Assembly (NCBI GenBank): GCA_013112725.1
Contig: JABFFZ010000033.1
Coordinates: forward strand, 1-52,315
DNA length: 52,315 bases
Source of the DNA: Chloroflexota bacterium
Lineage (GTDB): Bacteria > Chloroflexota > Anaerolineae > Promineifilales > Promineifilaceae
Reading direction: 5' to 3'
Part shown: one piece after another, positions 1-7,116 of the stretch
Layout: every line of letters starts with the position of its first letter
How positions within the stretch are numbered: position 1 is the first letter of the stretch
Position numbers and translations under genes: made by a program
Notes under the pieces: model-generated
What the model saw: only the letters and a program-made list of their open reading frames with translations
Told to the model about the DNA's origin: nothing
Database searches by the model: none

Positions 1-474
1 TTGATTTACCTCAATTTGCTTGAGAACGATACCGTCTTGTGCTAGATACGCAGACAGCAAGTGCACACCCTGTTGATACCCTTTGGGAATCGTGCCGCGC
101 ATGGTCTTCCCGTCAATGCAAATCAAGGCACTGTTCTGACCGCCATACTGCTCATGGAGGTATTGCTTGAGGACGCTTTCCAATTCTGCCAGTGACACTA
201 CCTCTTCTAATAGGGTACGGATTGTGTTCAGACACGGTGTTTGACCTCGCTGGAGGTTAAATAACGAGATGAAGGAGCTTCGTCTGGCGCGAATCCATTC
301 AAATATCCCATACGGTTTATCGGCCCCTGACAGTCTGGCCAGGACAATCATCGTCAGGATCGTCCCCAACTCATACACTTTTCCCCTCTTGTCTCTTGGG
401 TCGGTCAGTTGATTGAGTTTTTCGGCCAAATCCGCGAGATTGAACGCGATTCCTTCTATTTCCTTTGCTGCCAA
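1..474 (-). CDS. ISAs1-family transposase, N-terminal part (cut by window edge)
   Basis: Reading the minus strand from about position 474 to 1 gives an uninterrupted frame of about 158 residues that runs off the window. It contains LTDPRDKRGK, an AD-KPYGIFEW stretch, CIDGKTMRG (likely first catalytic Asp of the DDE domain) and LLSAYLAQDGIVLKQIEV, the order seen in ISAs1-type transposases (DDE_Tnp_1_assoc followed by the DDE domain). There is no ATG. A TTG at 474-472 (start M-A-A-K-E-I-E-G) gives a family-like N-terminus, and a GTG at 489-487 is an alternative. The 5' end abuts the hairpin repeat at 479-598. The C-terminal half lies outside the window, so completeness cannot be judged. The family call is fairly secure; the start is not. 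Confidence 0.75.
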   Translation of the reverse strand, partial: MAAKEIEGIAFNLADLAEKLNQLTDPRDKRGKVYELGTILTMIVLARLSGADKPYGIFEWIRARRSSFISLFNLQRGQTPCLNTIRTLLEEVVSLAELESVLKQYLHEQYGGQNSALICIDGKTMRGTIPKGYQQGVHLLSAYLAQDGIVLKQIEVNQ

Positions 475-478
475 TATG

Positions 479-598
479 ATACTGGACACTGGCGTTTTTT
501 ATATCACCAGAGAGAGTTGTCAAATTTCACATGTTGTTTTCTTGTTCGCTACTCGTGAGAAAAATTTGACAACTCTAGAATTCGCCAGACTCCAGTAT
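479..598. repeat. Hairpin element, copy A (MITE-like)
   Basis: The outer arms are 479-494 and 583-598 (about 13 of 16 bases complementary). Inside them is a perfect 15-bp inner stem, 513-527 with 562-576 (AGAGTTGTCAAATTT and its complement), followed by TCTAGAA. The same order of outer arm, inner stem and TCTAGA/TCTTGAGGAAC-like right shoulder recurs at 8967-9058 and 39811-39900. It lies between two transposase genes. Confidence 0.6.
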
Positions 599-636
599 GA
601 TACACTGCATGTTTCACCTGCCTTGGTTGGTTTGTT

Positions 637-1887
637 TTGACATACTTATCCTACCAAGTTCAGGTGTTTTTTCATCCTCCTATATTTTTACTGAAAAGCC
701 CTGGCTACCTAGGGCTGGACATTCACAAGCATTACCTGGTGGCCGTCGGCGTCAACCAGGAGAAAGAGGAGGTCTACGGTCCCAGGCGCGTCGCCTACAA
801 CCAGCTTGAGCAGTGGTTGGAGCGGGAGGTCACTGACCGCGACGCCGTGGTGTTGGAAATGACGACCAACACCTGGCAGATGGTGGACCTGCTGGACGGC
901 CGTGTCCATTCCCTCACCGTGGTGCATCCGCCGCACGTAGCCCTCATCACCCGCGCCCAAGTCATGACCGACAAGATAGCCGCCCGCAGTCTGGCTCGTC
1001 TGCACGCCGCCGGTCTGCTGCCTTCAGTCTGGATTCCACCACAACCGGTGCGCGAGTTGCGGGCGCTGGTCGCCCAGCGCACCAAGGTGACCCGCCTCTC
1101 TACCCAGGCCAAAAACCGGCTGCACGCCGTTCTCCATCGCCATCACCTGGCTCTGCCCGAAGGCGACCCTTTCGCTCAGGGGAACCAATCCTGGTGGGGC
1201 GACCTGCCCCTCTCCCTGGCCCAGCAGTCGCTGGTGCAATCGGACCTGGCCACCCTCCGCTTTGCTCAACAGCAGGTGGAGCAGTTAACGGCCGAGTTGA
1301 CCCGCCTGGCCGCTGAGGATGAGCGTGTTCCCTTGCTGGTGCAACTATCCGGCATTGCCATTGTGGCCGCCATGACCATCCTGGCCGCTATCGGCGACAT
1401 CAGCCGCTTTCCCACAGCTAAACAGTTAGTCGGTTATGCTGGCCTGGACAGCCGCGTCCACGACAGCGGCCAGACGAAGCGGCGTGGCCGCATCACCAAA
1501 GCCGGCCGGCGCGACCTGCGGGCTATCATGGTCGAAGCCGCCCAGACGGCGGCCAATAGCCATCCTCACTGGCAGGCAGAACTGAATCGGCTGCGACCCC
1601 GCCTGGGACGCAATAAAGCCATTGTAGCCATCGCCCGCAAACTGCTAGTGGCCGTCTGGCACATCCTGACCCAAGAGAAGCCCGACCGCTTCAGCCAGCC
1701 GGAACGCCTGGCCCGCCGCTACTTGCCGCACACTTACCGGCTGGGTCAAGCCAACCGACCGCCTGGTCAAAGCCCCGCCGCTTACGTCCGCCAACAGTTG
1801 AACCGCCTGCACATTGGCGCTGACCTGACAGAAGTTCCCTGGGGGTCGCGGCGCGCCGTGCCTTTACCGCCGTCCGCCCCTGGCTGA
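637..1887 (+). CDS. IS110-family transposase (DEDD type)
   Basis: The 416-residue protein has the N-terminal DEDD_Tnp_IS110 domain (YLGLDIHKH with D28, VVLEMTT with E74, VMTDKIAAR with D112). A long helical linker and a C-terminal Transposase_20 domain follow (LSGIAIVAAM, FPTAKQLVGYAGL, the SGQTKRRGRITKAGRRDLR region). Length is normal for the family, which cuts and pastes DNA guided, in studied members, by a bridge RNA encoded in the element's noncoding end. The first part (to about residue 20) is hydrophobic and unlike the family, so the true start may be downstream of 637. Where many relatives have TDxxDA, this protein reads TDKIAA, so the usual fourth acidic residue is Ala; it may be inactive or belong to a variant subgroup. 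No ACGGCCGT octamers lie inside it, which fits an imported element. Confidence 0.9.
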   Translation: MTYLSYQVQVFFHPPIFLLKSPGYLGLDIHKHYLVAVGVNQEKEEVYGPRRVAYNQLEQWLEREVTDRDAVVLEMTTNTWQMVDLLDGRVHSLTVVHPPHVALITRAQVMTDKIAARSLARLHAAGLLPSVWIPPQPVRELRALVAQRTKVTRLSTQAKNRLHAVLHRHHLALPEGDPFAQGNQSWWGDLPLSLAQQSLVQSDLATLRFAQQQVEQLTAELTRLAAEDERVPLLVQLSGIAIVAAMTILAAIGDISRFPTAKQLVGYAGLDSRVHDSGQTKRRGRITKAGRRDLRAIMVEAAQTAANSHPHWQAELNRLRPRLGRNKAIVAIARKLLVAVWHILTQEKPDRFSQPERLARRYLPHTYRLGQANRPPGQSPAAYVRQQLNRLHIGADLTEVPWGSRRAVPLPPSAPG

Positions 1888-2105
1888 CCCCTTCGGTTCC
1901 GGCCTATCGGCCGGGCGAGACGTTCTCTCTCGCGCTCTCCCGTTAAGATGCCTGGCATTGCCCAACCATCTTAACAATCTTCAAGGCTAGGCTCCCCTCC
2001 CCTGGCCGCCGCGAGCAGACCAACTTCATTGCCGCTTACGGCTCTAAGAAGCAGTTGTCAACCCTTGCCTGCTGCCTGTCCCATAACCAATTTTGAATTT
2101 GCCGC
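1888..2105 (+). ncRNA. Noncoding right end of the IS110-type element (candidate bridge-RNA region)
   Basis: About 220 bases after the transposase stop have no convincing gene but clear structure. There is a GGCC-TATC-GGCC hairpin near 1900 and a perfect 9-bp stem GTTAAGATG/CATCTTAAC (1942-1950 with 1967-1975) around a 16-nt loop that contains its own short TGG/CCA pairing. IS1111-group members of the IS110 family encode their guide RNA downstream of the transposase, so this is the natural place to look. No sequence match to a known bridge RNA can be claimed and the element boundaries are not visible. Confidence 0.3.
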
Positions 2106-2247
2106 TAAATTCCCCCTTGACTTGCAGCATCATCTGTAGTACGGGTGTCGGCATAGCCAACATACGGGTCGCCCATTGTACCCACACCATCTACCTCCTG
2201 CACCAGCGCTAACTGCCCCACAGCAATTCTCAATTTACCAAGAGCCA
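2106..2247 (-). pseudogene. Possible C-terminal gene remnant
   Basis: On the minus strand an open frame ends at TAG about 2106-2110 and reads ...LALVQEVDGVG, then TMGDPYVGYADTRTTDDAA. It looks protein-like and is unlike the surrounding repeat DNA, but it fuses upstream into the dispersed repeat at 2248-2381 and has no start. I do not recognise a family. It could be the tail of a gene broken by mobile DNA, or chance. Confidence 0.2.
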
Positions 2248-2381
2248 GCGATTAAAATCGCGCCTATAGAGAGCAAAGCCCACCCTTCAACAGGTTCAGG
2301 GCAGGTTCTGCGTGGGCTAGTCACCAGTCGGCGCAGGCCGACTTTGCCTTTTGTAGGTGCAGATTTATCTGCCGCCGCCAG
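2248..2381. repeat. Dispersed intergenic repeat, copy 1 (with a nested insertion)
   Basis: The repeat starts with the palindrome GCGATTAAAATCGC, continues with GCAAAGCCCAC...GTGGGCTA, then CCAGTCGG...GGCCGACTTTGCC, and ends with GGTGCAGATT-ATCTGCCGC. The same blocks occur in the same order at 37302-37410. Copy 1 has about 22 extra bases inside the GCCCAC/GTGGGC stem, containing AACAGGTTCAGGGCAGG. That resembles a second short repeat that encodes STGSGQ in one frame, so one repeat appears to have inserted in another. Confidence 0.75.
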
Positions 2382-2586
2382 CCAAATTGAGAATTGCCAA
2401 TTGCCCCAGGCTGTTGTTCAGGTGGCTACCCATGACCGTTCACCGATTACTGTTTACATTCTTTGTTGGGTGGCTCCGGTTGGCTGACCGGTGGCTCTAC
2501 ACAACTGGAGCAGGATTGTAGTGGGGTGGTGTACGGCCGTCAACGATGAATTTTGCATAAAAAACTGCCAGCATTGGGACCATCCC

Positions 2587-2614
2587 TTGACTTTTGTTCT
2601 GACCTGCTTATAAT
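2587..2614 (+). promoter_or_regulatory. Sigma-70-type promoter of the padR-like gene
   Basis: The -35 is TTGACT (2587-2592), the spacer is 16 bases and the -10 is a perfect TATAAT (2609-2614). It lies 44 bases upstream of the start codon at 2659. Confidence 0.75.
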
Positions 2615-2615
2615 T

Positions 2616-2645
2616 ATCTACAAGATATATATCTACAAGATATAT
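2616..2645 (+). promoter_or_regulatory. Two tandem 15-bp operator-like repeats
   Basis: ATCTACAAGATATAT occurs twice, head to tail and identical (2616-2630 and 2631-2645). The repeats begin immediately after the -10 box, so they cover the expected transcription start. Spacing of about 1.5 helical turns and the position suggest autoregulation by the PadR protein encoded 13 bases downstream. The role is inferred; the repeat is seen. Confidence 0.6.
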
Positions 2646-2658
2646 AAAAGAGAGAAGT

Positions 2659-3207
2659 ATGGCCCAAAAACAAAACCGTAGCCGATATGCCATTTTAGGG
2701 ATGCTCAGTTACCGGCCAATGTCTGGTTATGACATTCAAAAGTCTTTCGCCGATATTGCCGGATTCTGGCAGGAAAGTTATGGGCAGATTTACCCCAATC
2801 TGCGCCAGTTGTTAGCCGAAGGGCTGGTGAGCAGGCAGGTAGAAGAGCGGCAAGATGGTCCCAATCGGCATGTGTATTCGCTGACGGCCGTTGGGCGAGA
2901 AGAACTCCAAACCTGGCTCCAGCAAACGGCCGAACTATTACCTATTCGCAACGAACTACTACTCAAGCTCATCTTCGGCCATGAAGCCGGGACGGAAGCG
3001 ACCCAACGTCAGCTTGAAACATACCGGGAACAGTTAACGGCGGACATCGGCAACCTGCACATCGTCGAAGCATGGCAGGAGGCACAAATAGACGAGGGCG
3101 ATCCTCATGCCCGCTACCGGCGCATGGCCGTGCGCTATGCCTTGCACACAAATCAGGCGTTATTGTTATGGTGTGATGAATGCCTGGCCGAATTGAACAG
3201 AGATTGA
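2659..3207 (+). CDS. PadR-family transcriptional regulator
   Basis: This 182-residue protein is probably a ligand-responsive repressor. The N-terminal winged helix (about residues 10-85) contains YAILGMLSYRPMSGYDIQ, GQIYPNLRQLLAEGLV and the wing RHVYSLTAVGREEL, all typical of PadR. The C-terminal half (about 95-180) is helical and resembles the Vir_act_alpha_C dimerisation region. The ATG is preceded by an AGAGAG-like ribosome site. The promoter and duplicated operator upstream suggest self-control. A three-hairpin spacer separates it from the small gene at 3362, which may be its target. The efflux pump often found beside PadR genes is absent here, so the inducer is unknown. Confidence 0.9.
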   Translation: MAQKQNRSRYAILGMLSYRPMSGYDIQKSFADIAGFWQESYGQIYPNLRQLLAEGLVSRQVEERQDGPNRHVYSLTAVGREELQTWLQQTAELLPIRNELLLKLIFGHEAGTEATQRQLETYREQLTADIGNLHIVEAWQEAQIDEGDPHARYRRMAVRYALHTNQALLLWCDECLAELNRD

Positions 3208-3210
3208 GTT

Positions 3211-3331
3211 GCAACCAGATATCCGATTTCTCAAGGAAATCGGATGTCTGATACGAACGAGTGGAAATGTCATTTCCATAAGAGAGATTGGGAGGCTGAG
3301 AGACTGGATGGTTGCACAGACTCCCAATCTC
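3211..3331. other. Intergenic block of three nested hairpins
   Basis: An outer pair, GCAACCA (3211-3217) with TGGTTGC (near 3309-3315), encloses or interleaves with three stems. These are ATCCGATTTC/GAAATCGGAT (3221-3230 with 3236-3245), TGGAAATG/CATTTCCA (about 3262-3277) and GAGATTGGGAG/CTCCCAATCTC (3284-3294 with 3321-3331). None has a U-tract, so this is not a plain terminator. It sits between the PadR gene and the DUF6958-like gene. Confidence 0.6.
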
Positions 3332-3361
3332 ATCTAGCCCCAATAATTAGGAGAATGAACA

Positions 3362-3643
3362 ATGACGAGTGAACGTATTATGACCCTACACCCTGAAGGC
3401 AAACAGGGAGTGAACATCGAAAGAGAGAAGTACGAAATGATGCGGCGGGCGATAATTGGCGCGTTGCAGGCCAGCCAGCCGCAAACCTTTTCCGGGTTGG
3501 AAAAGGCGGTAAGCGCGCAGTTAGAGGGAAATTTTGATGGCTCCATTTCCTGGTACTTTACCACGGTGAAGCTAGACCTGGAAGCACGGCAGGTGGTGGA
3601 ACGAGTACCGGGCACACGGTCGCAGCAAATTCGGCTCGCCTGA
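3362..3643 (+). CDS. DUF6958-like small protein
   Basis: The 93-residue protein has a ribosome site AGGAG before ATG 3362. It reads MTLHPEGKQGVNIEREKY, then a helical stretch and FDGSISWYFTTVKLDLEA-RQVVERVPG. From memory this matches the small DUF6958 family, whose shape suggests a winged-helix fold (helices, then a strand-rich wing), but no function is established to my knowledge. It probably shares regulation with the PadR gene upstream. It has no signal peptide or membrane segment and is presumably cytoplasmic. The family name is moderately sure. Confidence 0.7.
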   Translation: MTSERIMTLHPEGKQGVNIEREKYEMMRRAIIGALQASQPQTFSGLEKAVSAQLEGNFDGSISWYFTTVKLDLEARQVVERVPGTRSQQIRLA

Positions 3644-3792
3644 CATTATTTTGACGCCAAGGGGCAAAGGAGCCAAAAGGGGCAAAGAGGAAGAAAGAAA
3701 AGCGGCCTATTCTTGCCAGCTATTGGCAGTGGCTATCAGAGCCTGTGATAGTTTCTGACGGAAAAAGCGGCGCATACTCAGCCTTGATGACA

Positions 3793-3842
3793 ACCGTTCG
3801 CCGTTTACCGTTCACCGATTACGGACTACGGATTACGGATTA
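3793..3842. repeat. Short-word intergenic repeat (CCGATTACGG type)
   Basis: Repeated variants of CCGTTTACCG, CACCGATTACGG and CTACGGATTACGG stand immediately upstream of the thiolase ribosome site. The same words build the hairpin at 34210-34292, and a fragment occurs near 2438-2461. The rest of the 3644-3860 gap shows no gene. Confidence 0.55.
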
Positions 3843-3860
3843 TCAACAACGGAGGATTGT

Positions 3861-5012
3861 ATGCGCGAAGTAGCGATTTTAGGCGTGGGGCAAACGGCCG
3901 TGCGCGAGCATTGGGATTTGTCCATACGCCAGTTGGCCGTAGCCGCCGGGCGGGCGGCCCTGGCTGACGCCGATGTCAGCCGGGTAGATGCCATTTACGT
4001 GGGCAATATGACCAGCGGTAACCTGAATGAACAGCACCACCTGGGCGCGCTGGTGGCCGACCATTTAGGGCAGTGGGGCGTGGAAGCGGTGAAGCTGGAA
4101 GCCGCCTGTGGTTCGGCCGGGTCGGCCATGCGCCAGGGCATTATTGCCATTGCCAGCGGGCAGATGGACGCGGTGCTGGTCATTGGCGTGGAAAAGATGA
4201 CCGAGACGGTGATGGAAGAGACGACAGCGGCGCTGGTGACGGCCGCCGACGCCGATTATGAAGGCATTCACGGCGTTACCTTTGTTAGCTTGAATGCCCT
4301 GATTATGCGCCGTTATATGCACGAATATGGCTACCAGCACGGGGATTTTGCTCCCTTTGCCATTAACGCCCACGCGAATGGGGCTAAAAACCCCAATGCT
4401 CTGTTCCGGGAGCCGATTACACAAAAGATTTATGAGCGGGGGCGGGTGGTAGCCGACCCCATTACGCTGTTTGACGCTTCTCCCATTGGTGACGGCGCGG
4501 CGGCGCTGCTGTTGGTGCCGGCGGAACAAGCGCCGGGTGCGGTGCGGGTGGTTGGTTCGGCCGTGGCTACCGATACGCTGGCGGTGCATGACCGCGAGGA
4601 TATGCTCTGGCTGAAAGCGGCGCAGCAGTCCGCGCAGCGGGCGTATGCCCAGGCGGGCATTGGCCCTGAAGATGTAGATTTGTTTGAACTGCACGATGCC
4701 TTTAGCGTGATGGCCGCCCTCTCCCTGGAGGCGGCTGGTTTTGCCGAACGCGGTCAGGGGGTGCGGTTGGCGCAAGAGGGGGAGATTTTCCCAGACGGCC
4801 GTATCCCGGTGGCTACCATGGGTGGTCTCAAGGCGCGGGGGCACCCGGTAGGTGCGACCGGCCTCTACCAGATTGCCGAAGCGGCTCTGCAACTGCGTGG
4901 CGACGCTGGCGCGGCCCAAATTGAGGGCGCGCGCATCGCCATGGCCCAAAACATCGGTGGCAGCGGCGCAACCATTGCCACCCACATCTTAAGGAATCCG
5001 ATAGCCCATTAG
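3861..5012 (+). CDS. Thiolase-family acyltransferase (SCP2/archaeal acetyl-CoA acetyltransferase type)
   Basis: The 383-residue cytoplasmic thiolase fold should make or break a beta-ketoacyl-CoA bond. The nucleophile is Cys83 in LEAACGSAGSA, and the catalytic His lie in FELHDAFS and in RGHPVGATG (H328). The C-terminus reads AQNIGGSGATIATHIL and lacks the CxG cysteine of classical degradative thiolases. This is typical of SCP2-like and archaeal thiolases that work with an HMG-CoA synthase or a DUF35 partner; neither is present here. ATG 3861 has a good GGAGG site. It is followed by a sensor kinase, not a lipid gene, so the substrate cannot be deduced from context. Confidence 0.88.
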   Translation: MREVAILGVGQTAVREHWDLSIRQLAVAAGRAALADADVSRVDAIYVGNMTSGNLNEQHHLGALVADHLGQWGVEAVKLEAACGSAGSAMRQGIIAIASGQMDAVLVIGVEKMTETVMEETTAALVTAADADYEGIHGVTFVSLNALIMRRYMHEYGYQHGDFAPFAINAHANGAKNPNALFREPITQKIYERGRVVADPITLFDASPIGDGAAALLLVPAEQAPGAVRVVGSAVATDTLAVHDREDMLWLKAAQQSAQRAYAQAGIGPEDVDLFELHDAFSVMAALSLEAAGFAERGQGVRLAQEGEIFPDGRIPVATMGGLKARGHPVGATGLYQIAEAALQLRGDAGAAQIEGARIAMAQNIGGSGATIATHILRNPIAH

Positions 5013-5159
5013 TCCTATCCTTCTCTTGTTCCCGTCATTTTTACTGATAGCTTCACGGCGTAGAATGGAATGTGCCGTTGGTTTAATTTGTTGTTGTGGC
5101 ATAATAGCAGCAGCAAATCAACTGGCGTGTCCCCAGACGGGGCTGTGGAAGGAAGAAAA

Positions 5160-7019
5160 TTGCTCCAATCAAACCGTACCGAACATGCACAAATTTCGCC
5201 TCGGTTGCAAACCATTTTGCAACAGGTGGTAGACGATGTTGTTGAGCGTTTGGGCTGTGTGGGGGCGTTGGCCACAACACTGGAGAATGATAAAGGGCTT
5301 TATCTGCGCGCCTCGTCCTTTAATGTGCCGCCAGCGCAGGTGCAGCAGTTTTGGACGCGCGGTGGGTTGAACCCTACTGGCTCTCAGGCAATTGTGTATC
5401 TGGATCAGGCCGGGCATCAAAAGAATGTGGCCGTCACGGCCGTGAATGAAGTCCAGGTGCGGGACCGGCCCTACAGCCTCAGCGATACCCTCTATGACCT
5501 GTTTCGCCCGGCCGGTGACGAAAAAATTGTGGGGCAAATTCAGGCCGAGCTAAACATTCAGCAGGTGGTGGCGGTGCCTTTCATTGTGCAAAATGAGGTG
5601 GTGGGCACGCTGGTGGCGTTGACGGCCGTGCCCTTTTCTGCCCAGGAGATTGATTTTCTGGTCGCCTTTGGTCATCAGGCGGCCGCGGCCGTGCAGAGCC
5701 ATTACCAACTGACAGCCATGGAAGCGTTGGAACGGGTGATCTTCAAGCTCCAGGCACGTATGACTGACGAAGTGGAAGTGCTGCAAACGGTAGTAGACGC
5801 CGTTGTGAATGAGTTGGGCTACCAGGGAGCCATGGTCGCCACTCTGGAAGAAGGCAATGCCTTGCCGGTGCGCGCTTACGCGCTGGAAGGTTCTAGGGTG
5901 CTGCTGCGTCAGTGGGAAATGATGGCGGGCACGTCCCTGATCAGCACGGACGCAGTGGTGTATCTGGATGATGACAAGTACAAAGATAATTTGAGCGTAC
6001 GGGCGGTAAAGGGTTTTAACGGCCGTCCCCAAAACTACCTCACCTCCAACAACCTCTACGACCTGCTTCGCCCCATTGCGCCCAAAGCAGTCGCCGATCT
6101 GGCCCAAACGGCGTTGGGCATCAAGCAGGTCATTGCCGTGCCTTTTTTTATTGAGAATGAAATTGTCGGCAACCTTTTTGCCGCGTCGCGCCGTCCCCGT
6201 TTTTCCGCCTGGGAAATCTCCATCCTCACCACCTTTGGGCAGCAGGCGGCAGCGGGCATTCGCAACGCCCGGCTGTATCGTGAAGCCGAAGAGCAGCGGC
6301 GGATTGCTGAGCAGTTTGGTCGCATGGCCTTTAGCGCCACCGCCTCCGTGCATACCCTGGGCAACCATATTGGTGCCGTGCGCACCTATTTACATCTGCT
6401 GTCCGGCCTGGCCGGGTTTTCCACCAGCCAGCAGCAGGAAATCCTGAACAACAATGCCAACATGCTAGACCGCCTGCGCCGGGCTTCAGAGTTATTGGCA
6501 AACCTGCATGAACCCTGGCAGGAAATATCAGACTTGCCCGTTGGTGTCAATGATTGTCTGGTCGGTGCCCTCAATGCTGTTTATCCACAGTTGATGGAAA
6601 GCAGCCACACCGATAATCTGGTGCAGGAAATGGGAGCACATGTGCATATTTTGCTTTCGCCCAATTTGCCGCCCGTGTTTACAGCCAGCGAAATGTTGAC
6701 GGAGGCGTTCCGGGTGATCCTGAAAAACGCGCGGGATGCCCTGCGTGAAATGGGCCGGATTGGGGATTTGTGGATTAGCAGCAAACTGGCGGTTGATGGG
6801 CGCCTGTGCATCACCATTAAAGACAGTGGCCCCGGCATTCCTAAGGAAAACTTAGCCCATATTTTTGAAATGGGCTGGACGACGAAGGAAGGGCAGGGCA
6901 TGGGTTTTGGCCTGTTTTGGGCCAAAGATTATATCGAAGGTTTGGGTGGGCAGCTTGAGGTCGAGTCTATCTGGGGCGAAGGCGCGACCTTTCATATCTA
7001 TCTACCAGTATCAAAGTAG
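5160..7019 (+). CDS. GAF-GAF sensor histidine kinase
   Basis: This soluble sensor kinase has about 619 residues from TTG 5160. Two GAF domains come first: about 10-185, ending VVAVPFIVQNEVVGTLVAL, and about 195-370, containing VIAVPFFIENEIVGNLF. A dimerisation helix follows with HTLGNHIGAVR (candidate phospho-acceptor H398), then a HATPase_c domain with N-box ILKNARDAL, G1 DSGPGIP and G2 GMGFGLFWAKDYIEGLGG. There is no transmembrane segment and no response regulator beside it. The frame is open from ATG 5070, but residues 1-30 from there look non-protein, and TTG 5160 has an AGGAAG ribosome site, so I prefer it. The GAF ligands are unknown. Confidence 0.85.
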   Translation: MLQSNRTEHAQISPRLQTILQQVVDDVVERLGCVGALATTLENDKGLYLRASSFNVPPAQVQQFWTRGGLNPTGSQAIVYLDQAGHQKNVAVTAVNEVQVRDRPYSLSDTLYDLFRPAGDEKIVGQIQAELNIQQVVAVPFIVQNEVVGTLVALTAVPFSAQEIDFLVAFGHQAAAAVQSHYQLTAMEALERVIFKLQARMTDEVEVLQTVVDAVVNELGYQGAMVATLEEGNALPVRAYALEGSRVLLRQWEMMAGTSLISTDAVVYLDDDKYKDNLSVRAVKGFNGRPQNYLTSNNLYDLLRPIAPKAVADLAQTALGIKQVIAVPFFIENEIVGNLFAASRRPRFSAWEISILTTFGQQAAAGIRNARLYREAEEQRRIAEQFGRMAFSATASVHTLGNHIGAVRTYLHLLSGLAGFSTSQQQEILNNNANMLDRLRRASELLANLHEPWQEISDLPVGVNDCLVGALNAVYPQLMESSHTDNLVQEMGAHVHILLSPNLPPVFTASEMLTEAFRVILKNARDALREMGRIGDLWISSKLAVDGRLCITIKDSGPGIPKENLAHIFEMGWTTKEGQGMGFGLFWAKDYIEGLGGQLEVESIWGEGATFHIYLPVSK

Positions 7020-7040
7020 GGGCGACCCTTGTGTCGCCCC
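7019..7040 (+). terminator. Hairpin at the end of the kinase gene
   Basis: GGGGCGAC (7019-7026) pairs perfectly with GTCGCCCC (7033-7040). It overlaps the stop codon region of the kinase gene and is followed by an A-rich stretch rather than a U-tract. Confidence 0.45.
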
Positions 7041-7061
7041 ACTATGAAAATAAAAGAAAAT

Positions 7062-7096
7062 AAAAAGGGCACGGCCGTAACGGCCGTGCCCTTTTT
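7062..7096. terminator. Bidirectional terminator built from two ACGGCCGT octamers
   Basis: AAAAAGGGCACGGCCG pairs with CGGCCGTGCCCTTTTT over 16 bp with a 3-base loop. A/T tracts on both sides let it work in both directions. It separates the convergent kinase (+) and lipoprotein (-) genes. Each arm carries the genome's abundant ACGGCCGT word. Confidence 0.85.
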
Positions 7097-7116
7097 ATTT
7101 TGCTGACCAATCGCCT

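Noticed and set aside
2436..2461. Further short fragment of the CCGATTACCG repeat
   Set aside because: Only about 25 bases match (GACCGTTCACCGATTACTG), too short to list as a feature of its own.
2176..2487. 103-residue open frame on the plus strand
   Set aside because: It is produced by the dispersed repeat; the STGSGQ part is the translation of a nested repeat, not a protein domain.
4065..4985. 306-residue open frame on the minus strand opposite the thiolase
   Set aside because: It mirrors the codons of the thiolase gene and has no ribosome site or recognisable domain. Other long frames opposite real genes (9733-10671, 19299-20378, 22839-23930, 49016-50038) are rejected for the same reason.
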